Assembly: GCA_016839815.1 (NCBI GenBank)
Contig: JAEOTM010000170.1
Coordinates: 1-58,739, forward strand
DNA length: 58,739 nucleotides
Reading direction: 5' to 3'
Source: Candidatus Hodarchaeota archaeon
GTDB taxonomy: Archaea > Asgardarchaeota > Heimdallarchaeia > Hodarchaeales > Hodarchaeaceae
Shown here one piece after another: positions 1-8,872 of this stretch; the first letter of the stretch is position 1; each line of letters begins with the position of its first letter. The notes under the pieces were generated by a model. The model was not told the origin of the DNA and ran no database searches. It saw only the letters and a program-made list of their open reading frames with translations. The position numbers and the translations under genes are program-made.

Positions 1-1917
1 AATTCTCAGTTAGTTGATATTTTCACCAAGGAGTTTTCTAGTCAATCAATTATGAAGTATATCTCTCGAATTTCTCAGTACCACCGAATTCAAGGTTCTC
101 AGGGATTTCATGATAGTGCACGATATATCCAATCTATTTTAAAAGACAATGATGTTTCTTCAAAGATTCTGGAATTTCCTGCAGATGGAAAATGGGATAA
201 ATGGGGTTGGATCTCACCAGTGACATGGAATATCAAATCTGGGGAATGTTGGTTGACTGCACCAGTCAAAAAGCAGCTTTGTCGATTTATTGACCATCCT
301 ATGAGTGTTATAACACATTCGAAGCCAGTAGATTTCGAATCAACTTTGGTCGATGTAGGAAGTGGTGATAAACCAGCTGATTATGAGAAAGCCGAAGGTA
401 AAATTGCTTTGATTACTGCAAGTCCACGGAGAATTTTCTCCTACGCGGATAAGCACAAAGTAAAAGGACTTTTACTACATCCAAATCTGAATCGTGCTGC
501 TCAGATCGGAGATAGAACTGTACAATATGATGGATTCTGGCCTATAGCTGAGAACTTAGATGAGGTTACTTCGGGATTTTCTATATCACATGCACAAGCT
601 AGGGAATTGCAGCAATATTTAAGTGCGAAAAAGGAAGTAAAGCTGCATTTCAAAATTGATGCCAGCTTTTCGGCTGATAGAGGAAAATTACACGTGCTTG
701 AAACAAGTATTGAGGGAACAGAGACTCCACAGGAAGAAATTGTTCTCATAGCACATCTTTGTCATCCCTCACTTGGTTCAAACGATAATAGTTCAGGGAG
801 TGGTACCTTGCTTGAAAGTGTCCTTAGCTTGAACCGAATGATCAAATCAGGACAAATTTCAAAACCAAAACGAACTATTCGATTTTTGTGGGTACCAGAA
901 TTCTCTGGAACGATCCCATGGTTAGCTGAATATGATCAACAACGGGAGAACGATAATAGGCAGATTCTTCTGGCATTAAATCTTGATATGGTCGGAGAGT
1001 CTCCAATTACGGTTGGTACACCCCTAACAATTAGTTCTCCCAGTATATCCACACCTTCATTCATACCAGGGATGATAAAATTAATTTCGGAGTATGTTAA
1101 GACAAAGAAAGTTTTACGCAATGGATGGACCTACCAATTAAATTATGATATTCAACCTTTTGCAGGTGGAAGTGACCATTTAATTTTCAATGACAATTAT
1201 TTTTCGATTCCAGGAGTAATGTTCGGCCATGATGACCCATATCATCATTCAAGTGCAGACTGCATGGATAAAGTTGAACCTCTTGAATGTCGTAGTGTCG
1301 GTGTGATTTCAAGTGTTGTTACATATGGATTAGCATGTTCGACAACTTCAAACCTACAAGAAATCTTACCATATGTTTTTTCAGATATCATCGAATCATT
1401 GGTGAATATTGACCAAAATGTCATTGAAAAACTCTCTCAATCTCAAAGAATTCGTCAGAACGAGCTCCTACTAAATTTATCGAAAGATAGGTTGCAGAGC
1501 ATATTAGTTATAGAGGATAATGATATTCTCAGAAAAGAAGTCAATCATTTTACAAAAATGATTGAAAGACATTTTACTCATTTAAATCAGAAGAATATGA
1601 ATGATGATAAAACAAAAGTCTCTCAGGATTCTGTAAAGACTCCCATAGTTAAAAGAAATTATATTGGTCCATTACCATTTAAACGTTTAATGTCTCCTGG
1701 TCGTTCTTTAGCAAATCAAGAAAAGTTTATGGCTCTCAGTGGAAAATATTGGGGAGGAATTATATTGGAATTCCTCAATCTAGTAGACGGAAGCTTGAAT
1801 ATTGAGGATATCTATCTTCAGCTCATATTGCCCTATCCTGAGCTGCAATTTGAAGATATCACATTCATTGTAGACCTCTTCATTAAGGAAAAAATACTCT
1901 CTGTTGTTGAATCCTAA
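1..1917 (+). CDS. M28-like aminopeptidase (DUF4910-type), 5' partial
   Basis: Probable zinc aminopeptidase of the M28-like DUF4910 group. The frame is open to base 1, and the residues before the first ATG (base 52) read as continuing protein, so the true start lies outside the window. Numbered from that ATG, candidate metal and catalytic residues are H235 and H238 in HLCHPS, D245 in NDNSSG, E283 in EFSGT, D312 in NLDMVGE, and H393 or H398/H399 in the GHDDPYHH stretch. A PA-like insert probably occupies residues 80-220. The last 80 residues resemble a winged-helix-like tail seen in related proteins. It is probably cytoplasmic, as no signal peptide is seen, but the N-terminus is missing. The family assignment rests on the HxCHP and NDNxSG motifs; the substrate is unknown. 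Confidence 0.8.
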   Translation, partial: NSQLVDIFTKEFSSQSIMKYISRISQYHRIQGSQGFHDSARYIQSILKDNDVSSKILEFPADGKWDKWGWISPVTWNIKSGECWLTAPVKKQLCRFIDHPMSVITHSKPVDFESTLVDVGSGDKPADYEKAEGKIALITASPRRIFSYADKHKVKGLLLHPNLNRAAQIGDRTVQYDGFWPIAENLDEVTSGFSISHAQARELQQYLSAKKEVKLHFKIDASFSADRGKLHVLETSIEGTETPQEEIVLIAHLCHPSLGSNDNSSGSGTLLESVLSLNRMIKSGQISKPKRTIRFLWVPEFSGTIPWLAEYDQQRENDNRQILLALNLDMVGESPITVGTPLTISSPSISTPSFIPGMIKLISEYVKTKKVLRNGWTYQLNYDIQPFAGGSDHLIFNDNYFSIPGVMFGHDDPYHHSSADCMDKVEPLECRSVGVISSVVTYGLACSTTSNLQEILPYVFSDIIESLVNIDQNVIEKLSQSQRIRQNELLLNLSKDRLQSILVIEDNDILRKEVNHFTKMIERHFTHLNQKNMNDDKTKVSQDSVKTPIVKRNYIGPLPFKRLMSPGRSLANQEKFMALSGKYWGGIILEFLNLVDGSLNIEDIYLQLILPYPELQFEDITFIVDLFIKEKILSVVES

Positions 1918-1945
1918 CTATCGTTTCACTCTAATCCTTGTAAGT

Positions 1946-2773
1946 CTAGATTGTAAGAAAAATCCGGCTTATCATAATTACCCCAATGACTAGTAGTGAA
2001 ATAATTATTACTTTTGTAATAAAAACACTCCGGATCCGATCACGAATCCTACACCCGACCTCTGCACCGATGATTAGTCCCAGCGTTAAGGGAATGAATA
2101 TGATATCTAAACTTCCATGAAGAAAATGTGTATATCCCCCAACTAAAGAAGTTATGACAATCATAAATGTAGCTGTGGCAGAAGCAATATTTGATGGGAC
2201 TCCAAAACCCGTTATCATTATAGGCGCTTTTATCCAGCCTGCACCTATTCCAAATATTCCAGCAAGCATACCACTTGTTATACCACTTATGATTAGCATC
2301 AAGATACCAATTTCACTAGATTCCCCTTTCCCAATATATTTCAATTTCGGTCCAAATGCCATAATCCTTTTGAAAAGTGGATTGTTTTGTTCGTTTATCG
2401 AATTTTGAGGATTTAACTCCTTTATCATCATATAAGCCATGATAAATGCAATTAATCCAAATATAAAATACAAAAGCGTTGGTGGAAGAAGTAGAGTTAA
2501 ATTTGCACCCAAAACTGCACCGAAAGCGGTAGGAATTTCAAATCCAATTCCTAATCGATAGTTGATAGTATTATGTCTGTGATTATGAAAAGTTGCCAAG
2601 ATCGAGGGAAAAAACAATGCCATCAAAGAATTCGCAGCAGCAGTTTCAATAGGATATTCCATTAGGATTAAAATCGGAAAAAGGAATACTCCACCCCCAA
2701 ATCCTCCAATCACTCCAACTATTCCAATACCAATACTGAGAATAAACAGGAAGATATGGATTAAAAATTCCAT
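1946..2773 (-). CDS. TauE/SafE family membrane transporter
   Basis: Integral membrane protein of the TauE/SafE (DUF81) family, which exports sulfite, sulfoacetate or other small organic anions. The N-terminus has the family's glycine-rich signature (GGFGGGVFLFP), and a second repeat carries AGIFGIGAGWIKAP near residue 170, which is the expected two-fold internal repeat. I estimate eight membrane segments across 275 residues, a normal family length. It starts with ATG at 2773. It is convergent with the peptidase gene on its left, and a small four-cysteine ORF follows upstream on the same strand. The transported anion cannot be inferred. Confidence 0.88.
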   Translation of the reverse strand: MEFLIHIFLFILSIGIGIVGVIGGFGGGVFLFPILILMEYPIETAAANSLMALFFPSILATFHNHRHNTINYRLGIGFEIPTAFGAVLGANLTLLLPPTLLYFIFGLIAFIMAYMMIKELNPQNSINEQNNPLFKRIMAFGPKLKYIGKGESSEIGILMLIISGITSGMLAGIFGIGAGWIKAPIMITGFGVPSNIASATATFMIVITSLVGGYTHFLHGSLDIIFIPLTLGLIIGAEVGCRIRDRIRSVFITKVIIISLLVIGVIMISRIFLTI

Positions 2774-2877
2774 GCGCGATTACCTATCTAATGGGACTTC
2801 ATTGCTATAGATATATATGTACAAAGAAAAAAACTGGTTAACTGAATATCTCTTCAGGAATTATCGAAAAATTACTT

Positions 2878-3012
2878 CTATCCTCGCATTAGCAGGATTT
2901 GACATTTGGATGGATCATCTAAGTCCAAACAGGGCTTCTGCATTCCTGTATAGAATTTTTGACCCAGTTCTTTACACATACTATTAGCTTCATCATAATG
3001 GGGGCAAGTCAT
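2878..3012 (-). CDS. Small four-cysteine protein (44 aa), hypothetical
   Basis: A short ORF on the minus strand starting at ATG 3012 and ending at TAG 2878. A strong Shine-Dalgarno sequence (AAAAAGGAG) lies about 7 bases before the start, which is the main reason to accept so short a gene. The product has four cysteines, C3, C13, C28 and C37, with a CPHY motif at C3. This suggests metal or Fe-S binding or disulfides. No membrane segment or signal peptide is present. It sits between the TauE/SafE and MFS genes, all on the minus strand. I do not recognise the family. Confidence 0.55.
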   Translation of the reverse strand: MTCPHYDEANSMCKELGQKFYTGMQKPCLDLDDPSKCQILLMRG

Positions 3013-3083
3013 GGAATGATCTCCTTTTTAACAAGTGAATCATACTGGTGCTTATATAAAAAGAATTGTATTCAATTATACCT

Positions 3084-4547
3084 TTATTCTGAAAGCGTTA
3101 ATTCTCCCGTTTCAACACGTTCGGAGATTTGAGCTTTTCTTAATAATGATATACCAGCCCCAAGTAACGCAAACAACGCAAAAATCAAATATGTTGACTC
3201 CATGCCTTGATAATAACTTGAAATGAAAATCTGGCCACTTCTAATATCATCGGGATTTTGTGTTAGAAAAAATAAGCTAAAGAACGCGGATGTTAATGTC
3301 GTTCCTAATGTAAACCCAATATTTCTTGAGAGACCAATAAGTCCAGATACTACACTTACATCCTGTTTTGGAGCTGCATTCATAACTGAGGTTCCATTAG
3401 AAACTGTAAATGTGGTTAACGCTCCTGCAGATAATGCTACTAAAGGAACAATTATGTATAATTCTAAATCGATGGTTAATGCAAGAAAGAAGATGAAACT
3501 ACCTAATAAAAAAGCACCAAACGACGCTAGCTTGCGAATATCAATGCTTTCAGCAAATAATCCCGCTATAGGACCCATAATCGCCATTGCAACAGGAGGG
3601 ACTATCATGAGAACTCCTGATTGTGTTGGGGAAAATCGTAACACTTCTTGATAAAAAAATGGTAAACGAAAAACCATTCCGTAGTAGACCATATAACAGA
3701 GAAACGAGGAGATAATACCTGTTAATATAGTTCTATTCTTCATGATTTTTAGCGAAATCATTGGTTTTGGATTTTTTATTTCTAAATAAACAAAGAGGAC
3801 TCCAGATAATATTGCAGAAATAATCAGAAATCCCCCGATTACTTCATCCTTAAAGATTATTAACACTCCTCCGACAAAAGAGAAGGCAGTAACTATAAAT
3901 ACGAGCATTCCCACGTAATCAATCTTTATTTCGTCTCTACGGGGAGTTTCTGGGATATTAAAATGAACCAAAATGAGACCAATTAATCCTATAGGGAAGT
4001 TAATTAAAAAGATACTCTGCCATCCGATGAATTCAGAAAGGAAACCACCAAGAACAGGCCCAGACGACAAAGCAGAAGCAACAACTAATGAATTTAATCC
4101 AATAGCTCTTCCGCGAATCACAGGATCAACATAGGTTATCACCAAAGCAAGACCATTTGCTGTCAATCCAGCTCCACCGATTGCTTGAATTGCCCTAGAA
4201 ATCGTTAACATCTCAAGGGAAAAAGATCCAGCACAGAGTATAGATCCAAAGATGAATAATCCCATCCCAACTTGAAAGACTTTCTTCCGACCATAATTAT
4301 CTCCTAACATGCCTGAAATTCCAATGAAACATGAAATTACCAATAAATAGACAATAACAATTAGATGTATATCATTGCTACTTGTATTCAAACTTTCGGC
4401 AATTGTTACTAAGGAAACATTAACAATAGATCCATCCATGGCTGACATGAATGTACCGATGGCTGTTATTGGCAAAATTAAGTTTAACGGAATGAAAGTC
4501 GATTTCGACTTTTCTAGATTGGGAAGAGAGGGATTATCATCTACCAT
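3084..4547 (-). CDS. MFS transporter, DHA2/EmrB-QacA type
   Basis: Drug:proton antiporter-like permease of the major facilitator superfamily. With 487 residues and about fourteen predicted membrane segments it fits the DHA2 (EmrB/QacA) branch. Supporting motifs are TFMSAMDGSIVNVSL in helix 1, GMLGDNYGRKKVF (motif A-like loop 2-3), and a GPVLGGFL stretch matching the antiporter motif C in helix 5. The start is ATG 4547 and the N-terminal 25 residues are hydrophilic. It is divergent from the thioredoxin-fold gene at 4713. The substrate is unknown; export of toxic compounds is the usual role. Confidence 0.88.
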   Translation of the reverse strand: MVDDNPSLPNLEKSKSTFIPLNLILPITAIGTFMSAMDGSIVNVSLVTIAESLNTSSNDIHLIVIVYLLVISCFIGISGMLGDNYGRKKVFQVGMGLFIFGSILCAGSFSLEMLTISRAIQAIGGAGLTANGLALVITYVDPVIRGRAIGLNSLVVASALSSGPVLGGFLSEFIGWQSIFLINFPIGLIGLILVHFNIPETPRRDEIKIDYVGMLVFIVTAFSFVGGVLIIFKDEVIGGFLIISAILSGVLFVYLEIKNPKPMISLKIMKNRTILTGIISSFLCYMVYYGMVFRLPFFYQEVLRFSPTQSGVLMIVPPVAMAIMGPIAGLFAESIDIRKLASFGAFLLGSFIFFLALTIDLELYIIVPLVALSAGALTTFTVSNGTSVMNAAPKQDVSVVSGLIGLSRNIGFTLGTTLTSAFFSLFFLTQNPDDIRSGQIFISSYYQGMESTYLIFALFALLGAGISLLRKAQISERVETGELTLSE

Positions 4548-4712
4548 TACAGCTAACTCGATAAAATTGGGTCCAATGTGGGATGATGCTGAATATCTTT
4601 AGAGTAAAAAGTTTTCCATTGTCTACGATTAAGAGTATCCTAAGGAAAGTATTTCAAGGTAGAAAGTTCACTTTGGCTTACATATTTTAATTTAAAAAAT
4701 GGGTTCTGGCCT

Positions 4713-5378
4713 TTGACTAAGCTAAAATTATTTTTCCTGATTTTAATAACAGGAATTCTGATAATGGGAAATCCAAACAATTCGACGACCATAATTGTAA
4801 CATCTATGGATTCATCTTTAGATTTTGAATTCCAACTTTTGAATTCGACATCCGTAATGTTATCCAACTATGAAGGTAATCCTATAGTTTTAGACTTCTT
4901 CGCTACTTGGGCTCAACCCTGTATAACCCAAGAAGCAGAATTAGCCAAAGTTCATGACCACTACCCGAATATTACAATCATCTCGATTTCCATTGATCTT
5001 AGCGACTCCATTGCCGCATTATCTGATTTTCAGAATAATAACAATATGACTTGGGTTGTTGGAAGAGATTTCAAAGAAGAAGCAACAAACTATTTCTCGA
5101 TCACTTCAATTCCCACTCTAGCATACATTGGATACTCTGGAAGCGTACTTCACCATAATTCTGGAGTCCAAAGTTACACTACAATTTCTACATGGATAAC
5201 TTCTGATCCAGAACCTATATCATCAACTTCTGTATCATCCACAAACGTATTGACAATTTCAGACACCTCATTAACTACTACTACCTTACCACATATTACA
5301 TCGGGATTAGAATTTCTGATTAGTGTACTCTGGTTAGTGGGTATAGGTCTATACCATTCAAAACGAACCAGGATCTAG
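4713..5378 (+). CDS. Membrane-anchored TlpA/thioredoxin-fold protein with degenerate active site
   Basis: Secreted thioredoxin-like protein. The TTG start at 4713 is preferred because it supplies a hydrophobic signal peptide (residues 4-18); a later ATG would lose it. A TlpA/AhpC-type fold spans about residues 40-165, with DFFATWAQPC at the active site and a cis-proline loop (TSIPTL). The usual WCxPC is WAQPC here (W66, A67, C70), so the nucleophilic first Cys is missing and classical disulfide exchange is unlikely. A Ser/Thr-rich linker follows (about 170-195), then TSGLEF, one membrane segment and a basic tail, which looks like a surface-anchoring C-terminus. It may be a chaperone or a one-cysteine thiol protein. 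Confidence 0.75.
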   Translation: MTKLKLFFLILITGILIMGNPNNSTTIIVTSMDSSLDFEFQLLNSTSVMLSNYEGNPIVLDFFATWAQPCITQEAELAKVHDHYPNITIISISIDLSDSIAALSDFQNNNNMTWVVGRDFKEEATNYFSITSIPTLAYIGYSGSVLHHNSGVQSYTTISTWITSDPEPISSTSVSSTNVLTISDTSLTTTTLPHITSGLEFLISVLWLVGIGLYHSKRTRI

Positions 5379-5409
5379 TGGTCGATTTCTCTCGAAAAGC
5401 ACCAAACTC

Positions 5410-5420
5410 TTTTTTTTTCA
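5410..5420 (+). terminator. T-tract terminator after the thioredoxin-fold gene
   Basis: A run of nine T follows a short CT-rich stretch about 30 bases after the stop codon. Intrinsic archaeal terminators are typically T-rich tracts without a strong hairpin, and none is seen here. Confidence 0.5.
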
Positions 5421-5483
5421 GACCATAGATAATATGAATGGATCCTTAAAACCTATTCATTGTCAAAATCTGGTGTAAATCTT

Positions 5484-6389
5484 ATGTCTTGGTCTAAATC
5501 TGAGTTACATGATCTTCAATTAGCGGGTAGAATTGCTCATTTAACCTTAGATCAAGTAGAGAAGGTAATTAAACCAGGATTAGAAATTGCTAAGCTATAC
5601 GACCTCACAGAATCTCTAATAACAAAAAAAGCCGATCTAGCTTTTCCCCCCAATATTTCTATTGACCATTACGCAGCTCATGATTCAGCTGGAATTAATG
5701 AAAAACGCATCTTAGCTAAAAAAGCACTTGTCAAAGTTGATATTGGTGCCAATGTGAATGGGATGCTCTCTGATACAGCCCGTACCTTTAGTCTTGATGG
5801 TAAACACTCCCGTTTAATTAAAGCTTCCAAAGAAGCTCTCAATGCAGCAATTTCGATCATTAAACCTGGATTACGGGTCAATGAGATAGGGGTGGCTATT
5901 CAAGACACTATCGAATCCTTTGGATTCAAGCCAATTGCAAATTTAACTGGGCATGAGCTTGAAAAAGGACATTTACACACCGGGTTATCGATTCCAAGTG
6001 TGAAATCAATGCCTTTTGCCAAGAGAGCCAAATTAAAGGCGGGAATGATATTAGCCATTGAGCCATTCGCGACGAATGGAAAAGGAATGAATTCAGGGTA
6101 TGTAGAAGATGCTCCAAGACCAGCATTGATATTTTCCACAAGAGGAAAACCAAAATCTCCGATTGGGAAGCAATTAGTTCAACGGTTTGGAAAGGTTCCT
6201 TTCTCCCTTCGCAGTGCAGCACGCTATTTAAATAATGAAAATATTAGTTTTCCAGCCGATTTGGGAGCTATCTTAGTTGATGATAAATTTCATGGATACA
6301 AACCACTAGTTGAACGTACAGGAGGATTAGTCAGTCAAGCAGAACATACTGTACTTGTTACTACTAAGGGTGGACGGATCATTACGTAA
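5484..6389 (+). CDS. map: Methionine aminopeptidase, type II
   Basis: Removes the initiator methionine from nascent proteins. It is an M24 pita-bread metalloprotease. Metal ligands are visible in order: D in VDIGANVNG, D in LSDTARTF, H in LTGHELEKG, E in AIEPFATNG, and E in SQAEHTVLV near the C-terminus. The roughly 60-residue insert after the His-bearing motif is the feature separating type II (archaeal/eukaryotic) from type I enzymes. I use ATG 5484 (301 aa, usual archaeal length); an in-frame TTG at 5460 would add eight residues. It stands alone, convergent with the DUF1028 gene. Confidence 0.93.
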   Translation: MSWSKSELHDLQLAGRIAHLTLDQVEKVIKPGLEIAKLYDLTESLITKKADLAFPPNISIDHYAAHDSAGINEKRILAKKALVKVDIGANVNGMLSDTARTFSLDGKHSRLIKASKEALNAAISIIKPGLRVNEIGVAIQDTIESFGFKPIANLTGHELEKGHLHTGLSIPSVKSMPFAKRAKLKAGMILAIEPFATNGKGMNSGYVEDAPRPALIFSTRGKPKSPIGKQLVQRFGKVPFSLRSAARYLNNENISFPADLGAILVDDKFHGYKPLVERTGGLVSQAEHTVLVTTKGGRIIT

Positions 6390-6418
6390 TTGTAAACGGA
6401 TTATTCTATATTCTTCAT

Positions 6419-7315
6419 TTAAAGTTCGGACATCTTATTGAGAGAGATTGCTGGGGTACCCTTTTCTTTCATCATGAAATCATAAACTGATTTCCAGATT
6501 TTCGCCTCTGAATTCCATTTATTCTCAAAATTATTAATACTAAACCAAGCTTCAAGAGCATCCTGTTCGGGTTGCCCCCATTCCTCCCCTGAAGAAGTAG
6601 TTAAATATCCCAAGTCAATCAAAACTGATCTAATCTTTGTTTCAATCTCACCATCTATTTGTAGGAGGTTTTCTGGCTCTTCTCTTGTGAGAAAAATCAT
6701 ATCGTATATTTCGAATATTCTTTGCAATTCTTTAATTGGTTCTACATGTTCGTCAACGCGTATATCGACTAATCGATCTGTATACCCACCATAACTACCC
6801 CCTTCCCGTACTACAAGAAGTGATGCTGATTGTTTTCCACGACGGTCACCCATTCCTTCTGTTCCACCCGCACTAAGACTAGCCAGTAACTTATCAGAGA
6901 TATCACCCTTGGTTGTTTCATAAGCCTTTGCCATCGCTTCCACAGTATCTTCACTTATGAGAATATTCCCTTGAACACTATAGGAATCCCCTACAATATG
7001 GCCAGCCCATTCAAAACATTCTTTCCCTGTATGAGTAGCTACTCCTCCCTTTGTATCAATTATTGCGACTTGTCGATGTTCTTTTTCCTCATCTTCGCTG
7101 ATTAACTTTTTTATTACATCATTGGCTCCAAGCCCCGTAGCTAGCAACTCCAATCCCCTCGGTCCATATGAAACGTTAGCCATGGCTTGGGTAGCTATCG
7201 CGCCTACCTCTACTTTTGCCCATGGAACAATCGCCCCAACACAGATAAATTTACTTTGTACAGCCACACCTAATTCCCCCGTATTTTCATCATAAGCAAC
7301 TATAGAAAAGGTCAT
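6419..7315 (-). CDS. DUF1028 family Ntn-hydrolase-like protein
   Basis: Predicted N-terminal-nucleophile hydrolase fold of the DUF1028 family. The start MTFSIVAYDENTGELGVAVQ matches the family signature, with Thr2 as the potential nucleophile after Met removal. A GGTEGMGDRRGKQSASLLV motif near residue 150 is also typical. The C-terminal 90 residues form a separate helical domain often attached in this family. Substrates have not been established; peptide or amide hydrolysis is a guess from the fold. It is divergent from the MFS gene at 7506, and another Ntn-type hydrolase (8873) lies just beyond. Confidence 0.85.
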   Translation of the reverse strand: MTFSIVAYDENTGELGVAVQSKFICVGAIVPWAKVEVGAIATQAMANVSYGPRGLELLATGLGANDVIKKLISEDEEKEHRQVAIIDTKGGVATHTGKECFEWAGHIVGDSYSVQGNILISEDTVEAMAKAYETTKGDISDKLLASLSAGGTEGMGDRRGKQSASLLVVREGGSYGGYTDRLVDIRVDEHVEPIKELQRIFEIYDMIFLTREEPENLLQIDGEIETKIRSVLIDLGYLTTSSGEEWGQPEQDALEAWFSINNFENKWNSEAKIWKSVYDFMMKEKGTPAISLNKMSEL

Positions 7316-7375
7316 GAGAAATTCACCTATCTGACTTGATTGGATGACCTAATTTTTAACATAGCTTTGACAATA

Positions 7376-7406
7376 ATATTGCCAATATCATCTAACACTT
7401 ATATAC
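7376..7406 (+). promoter_or_regulatory. Palindrome and TATA-like box before the MFS gene
   Basis: A 13-base perfect palindrome (ATATTG-C-CAATAT, 7376-7388) lies just upstream of a TATA-like TTATATAC (7399-7406). The arrangement fits a transcription factor site next to the promoter of the plus-strand MFS gene, or shared with the divergent DUF1028 gene. No regulator gene is adjacent. Confidence 0.35.
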
Positions 7407-7505
7407 AAGGTTTTTAAATTGCCTACCTTCCAAAGAAGAAGACGAGTAGACCTAAATAGAATTCATTTATTAGGACATAGCTTATCTCAAAAAAGAGGAT
7501 GAATT

Positions 7506-8822
7506 TTGGATATCACTGCAAATTCAGAGTTAGAAAATTATTTGAAACACTATTTTGTTTTCTTAACTGGGCAATGGGTTTCAATTCTTGGATCTAATAT
7601 TGTAAGATTCGGAATTATTTGGTATCTTACAGTAAAGACTGGAAATTCTTTCATTCTTGCCTTAGCTGTGTTTTTTGCCTTTGCTCCATTTATAATAGCA
7701 ACTCCCGTCTCTGGAGTATTCGTTGATCGCTGGGATCGCAAGAAAATTATCATATTTGTCGATTTAATTCAAGCATTATTAACACTTGTACTTATTGGAG
7801 CCTTTGCAGGTATAGCCATCCCAGAAATCGATTTACGCATATTTTTTACTGATGATGACTTAATTTTGATTATCTTTGGAGTAAGTATAATATCTGGAAT
7901 TTTTGGAGCATTTCATACGGCTGCAGTAGATACACTCTTACCGATTATGGTTCCACAAAAGTATTTGAGTCGTGTGAACGGACTTAATTTCCTTGTAAAT
8001 GGAGGGATTCAAATAATTGGTCCAATCATAGGTGCTTTTGCTTTGAGTTTCGTTCTCATGCGCGATCTTTTTTGGCTGGATGTAATTACTTTCTTAATTG
8101 CAGTAATCCCCACTTTTCTTATTACTATCCCACGTGTAACGCAAAAATCTCTTGAGATTAAAGAGAAAACTTCTTTTAAAACGGAATTTAATGAGGGTAT
8201 CACCTTTATAAGTGCCACAAATGGCCTTTTGGCATTGCTAGCTGTTTTTACGGGTGCAAACTTCTTTTTAGGTCCTATTTTTTCTCAGATACCAATATTA
8301 GTGTCTGAAATTCATCAGGGGAGTGAAGCCAATTTAGCATTTGTATTATCTATGCAGCAAGTTGGCATGTTATTCGGTTCACTTCTTATGAGTTCCTGGA
8401 AAGGATTTGAAAATAATGCAAAAGGAGTGGCTTCGGGATTATTCATAGGCTATATTGGAATGAGTGTTATGATCTTAGCTCCCCTAGGAAACTATTATGT
8501 GCTAGGAGGGGGATTACTTATTACCGGTTTTGTATTACCTTTAGCAAATGTTTCGAGTGAAACTATTTGGGCAAAGATTGTACCAAAAGATATCTTAGGA
8601 AGAGTCTATTCTGTCCGTAGAACTATTGCACAAGCTTCCGCACCTGTGGGAATATTATTAGGAGGTTTTTTAGCAGAAGTATTTGGATTAGTACCAATTA
8701 TAGGTCTTTTTACATTAGCTGGCGCTTTACTCTTGCTATACGCGTGGTTATTTACCTCTTTTTCTCATGTGGAGCAGCTTGCGAATGAATCTCTTAGTCT
8801 TGAGAAAGATGGAAAACAGTAA
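7506..8822 (+). CDS. MFS transporter, MFS_3/enterobactin-exporter-like group
   Basis: Twelve-segment major facilitator permease of 438 residues, similar to the transmembrane secretion effector (MFS_3) group. The loop between helices 2 and 3 carries GVFVDRWDRKKIIIFVD, a clear motif A of that branch. A later GRVYSVRRTIAQASAPVG stretch is also characteristic. The start is TTG 7506, supported by AAAAGAGG about nine bases upstream; the nearby ATG at 7499 is in another frame. It is followed 50 bases later by the secernin-like peptidase, perhaps co-transcribed. The substrate is unknown. Confidence 0.85.
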   Translation: MDITANSELENYLKHYFVFLTGQWVSILGSNIVRFGIIWYLTVKTGNSFILALAVFFAFAPFIIATPVSGVFVDRWDRKKIIIFVDLIQALLTLVLIGAFAGIAIPEIDLRIFFTDDDLILIIFGVSIISGIFGAFHTAAVDTLLPIMVPQKYLSRVNGLNFLVNGGIQIIGPIIGAFALSFVLMRDLFWLDVITFLIAVIPTFLITIPRVTQKSLEIKEKTSFKTEFNEGITFISATNGLLALLAVFTGANFFLGPIFSQIPILVSEIHQGSEANLAFVLSMQQVGMLFGSLLMSSWKGFENNAKGVASGLFIGYIGMSVMILAPLGNYYVLGGGLLITGFVLPLANVSSETIWAKIVPKDILGRVYSVRRTIAQASAPVGILLGGFLAEVFGLVPIIGLFTLAGALLLLYAWLFTSFSHVEQLANESLSLEKDGKQ

Positions 8823-8872
8823 ACCGAGGAAAACTTATTCAAACTACCAACTCATGACATATCTGATTATCG

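Noticed and set aside
5926..6222. A 98-residue ORF on the minus strand inside the methionine aminopeptidase gene
   Set aside because: It is an overlapping shadow of a well-recognised gene, with no ribosome binding site or family match.
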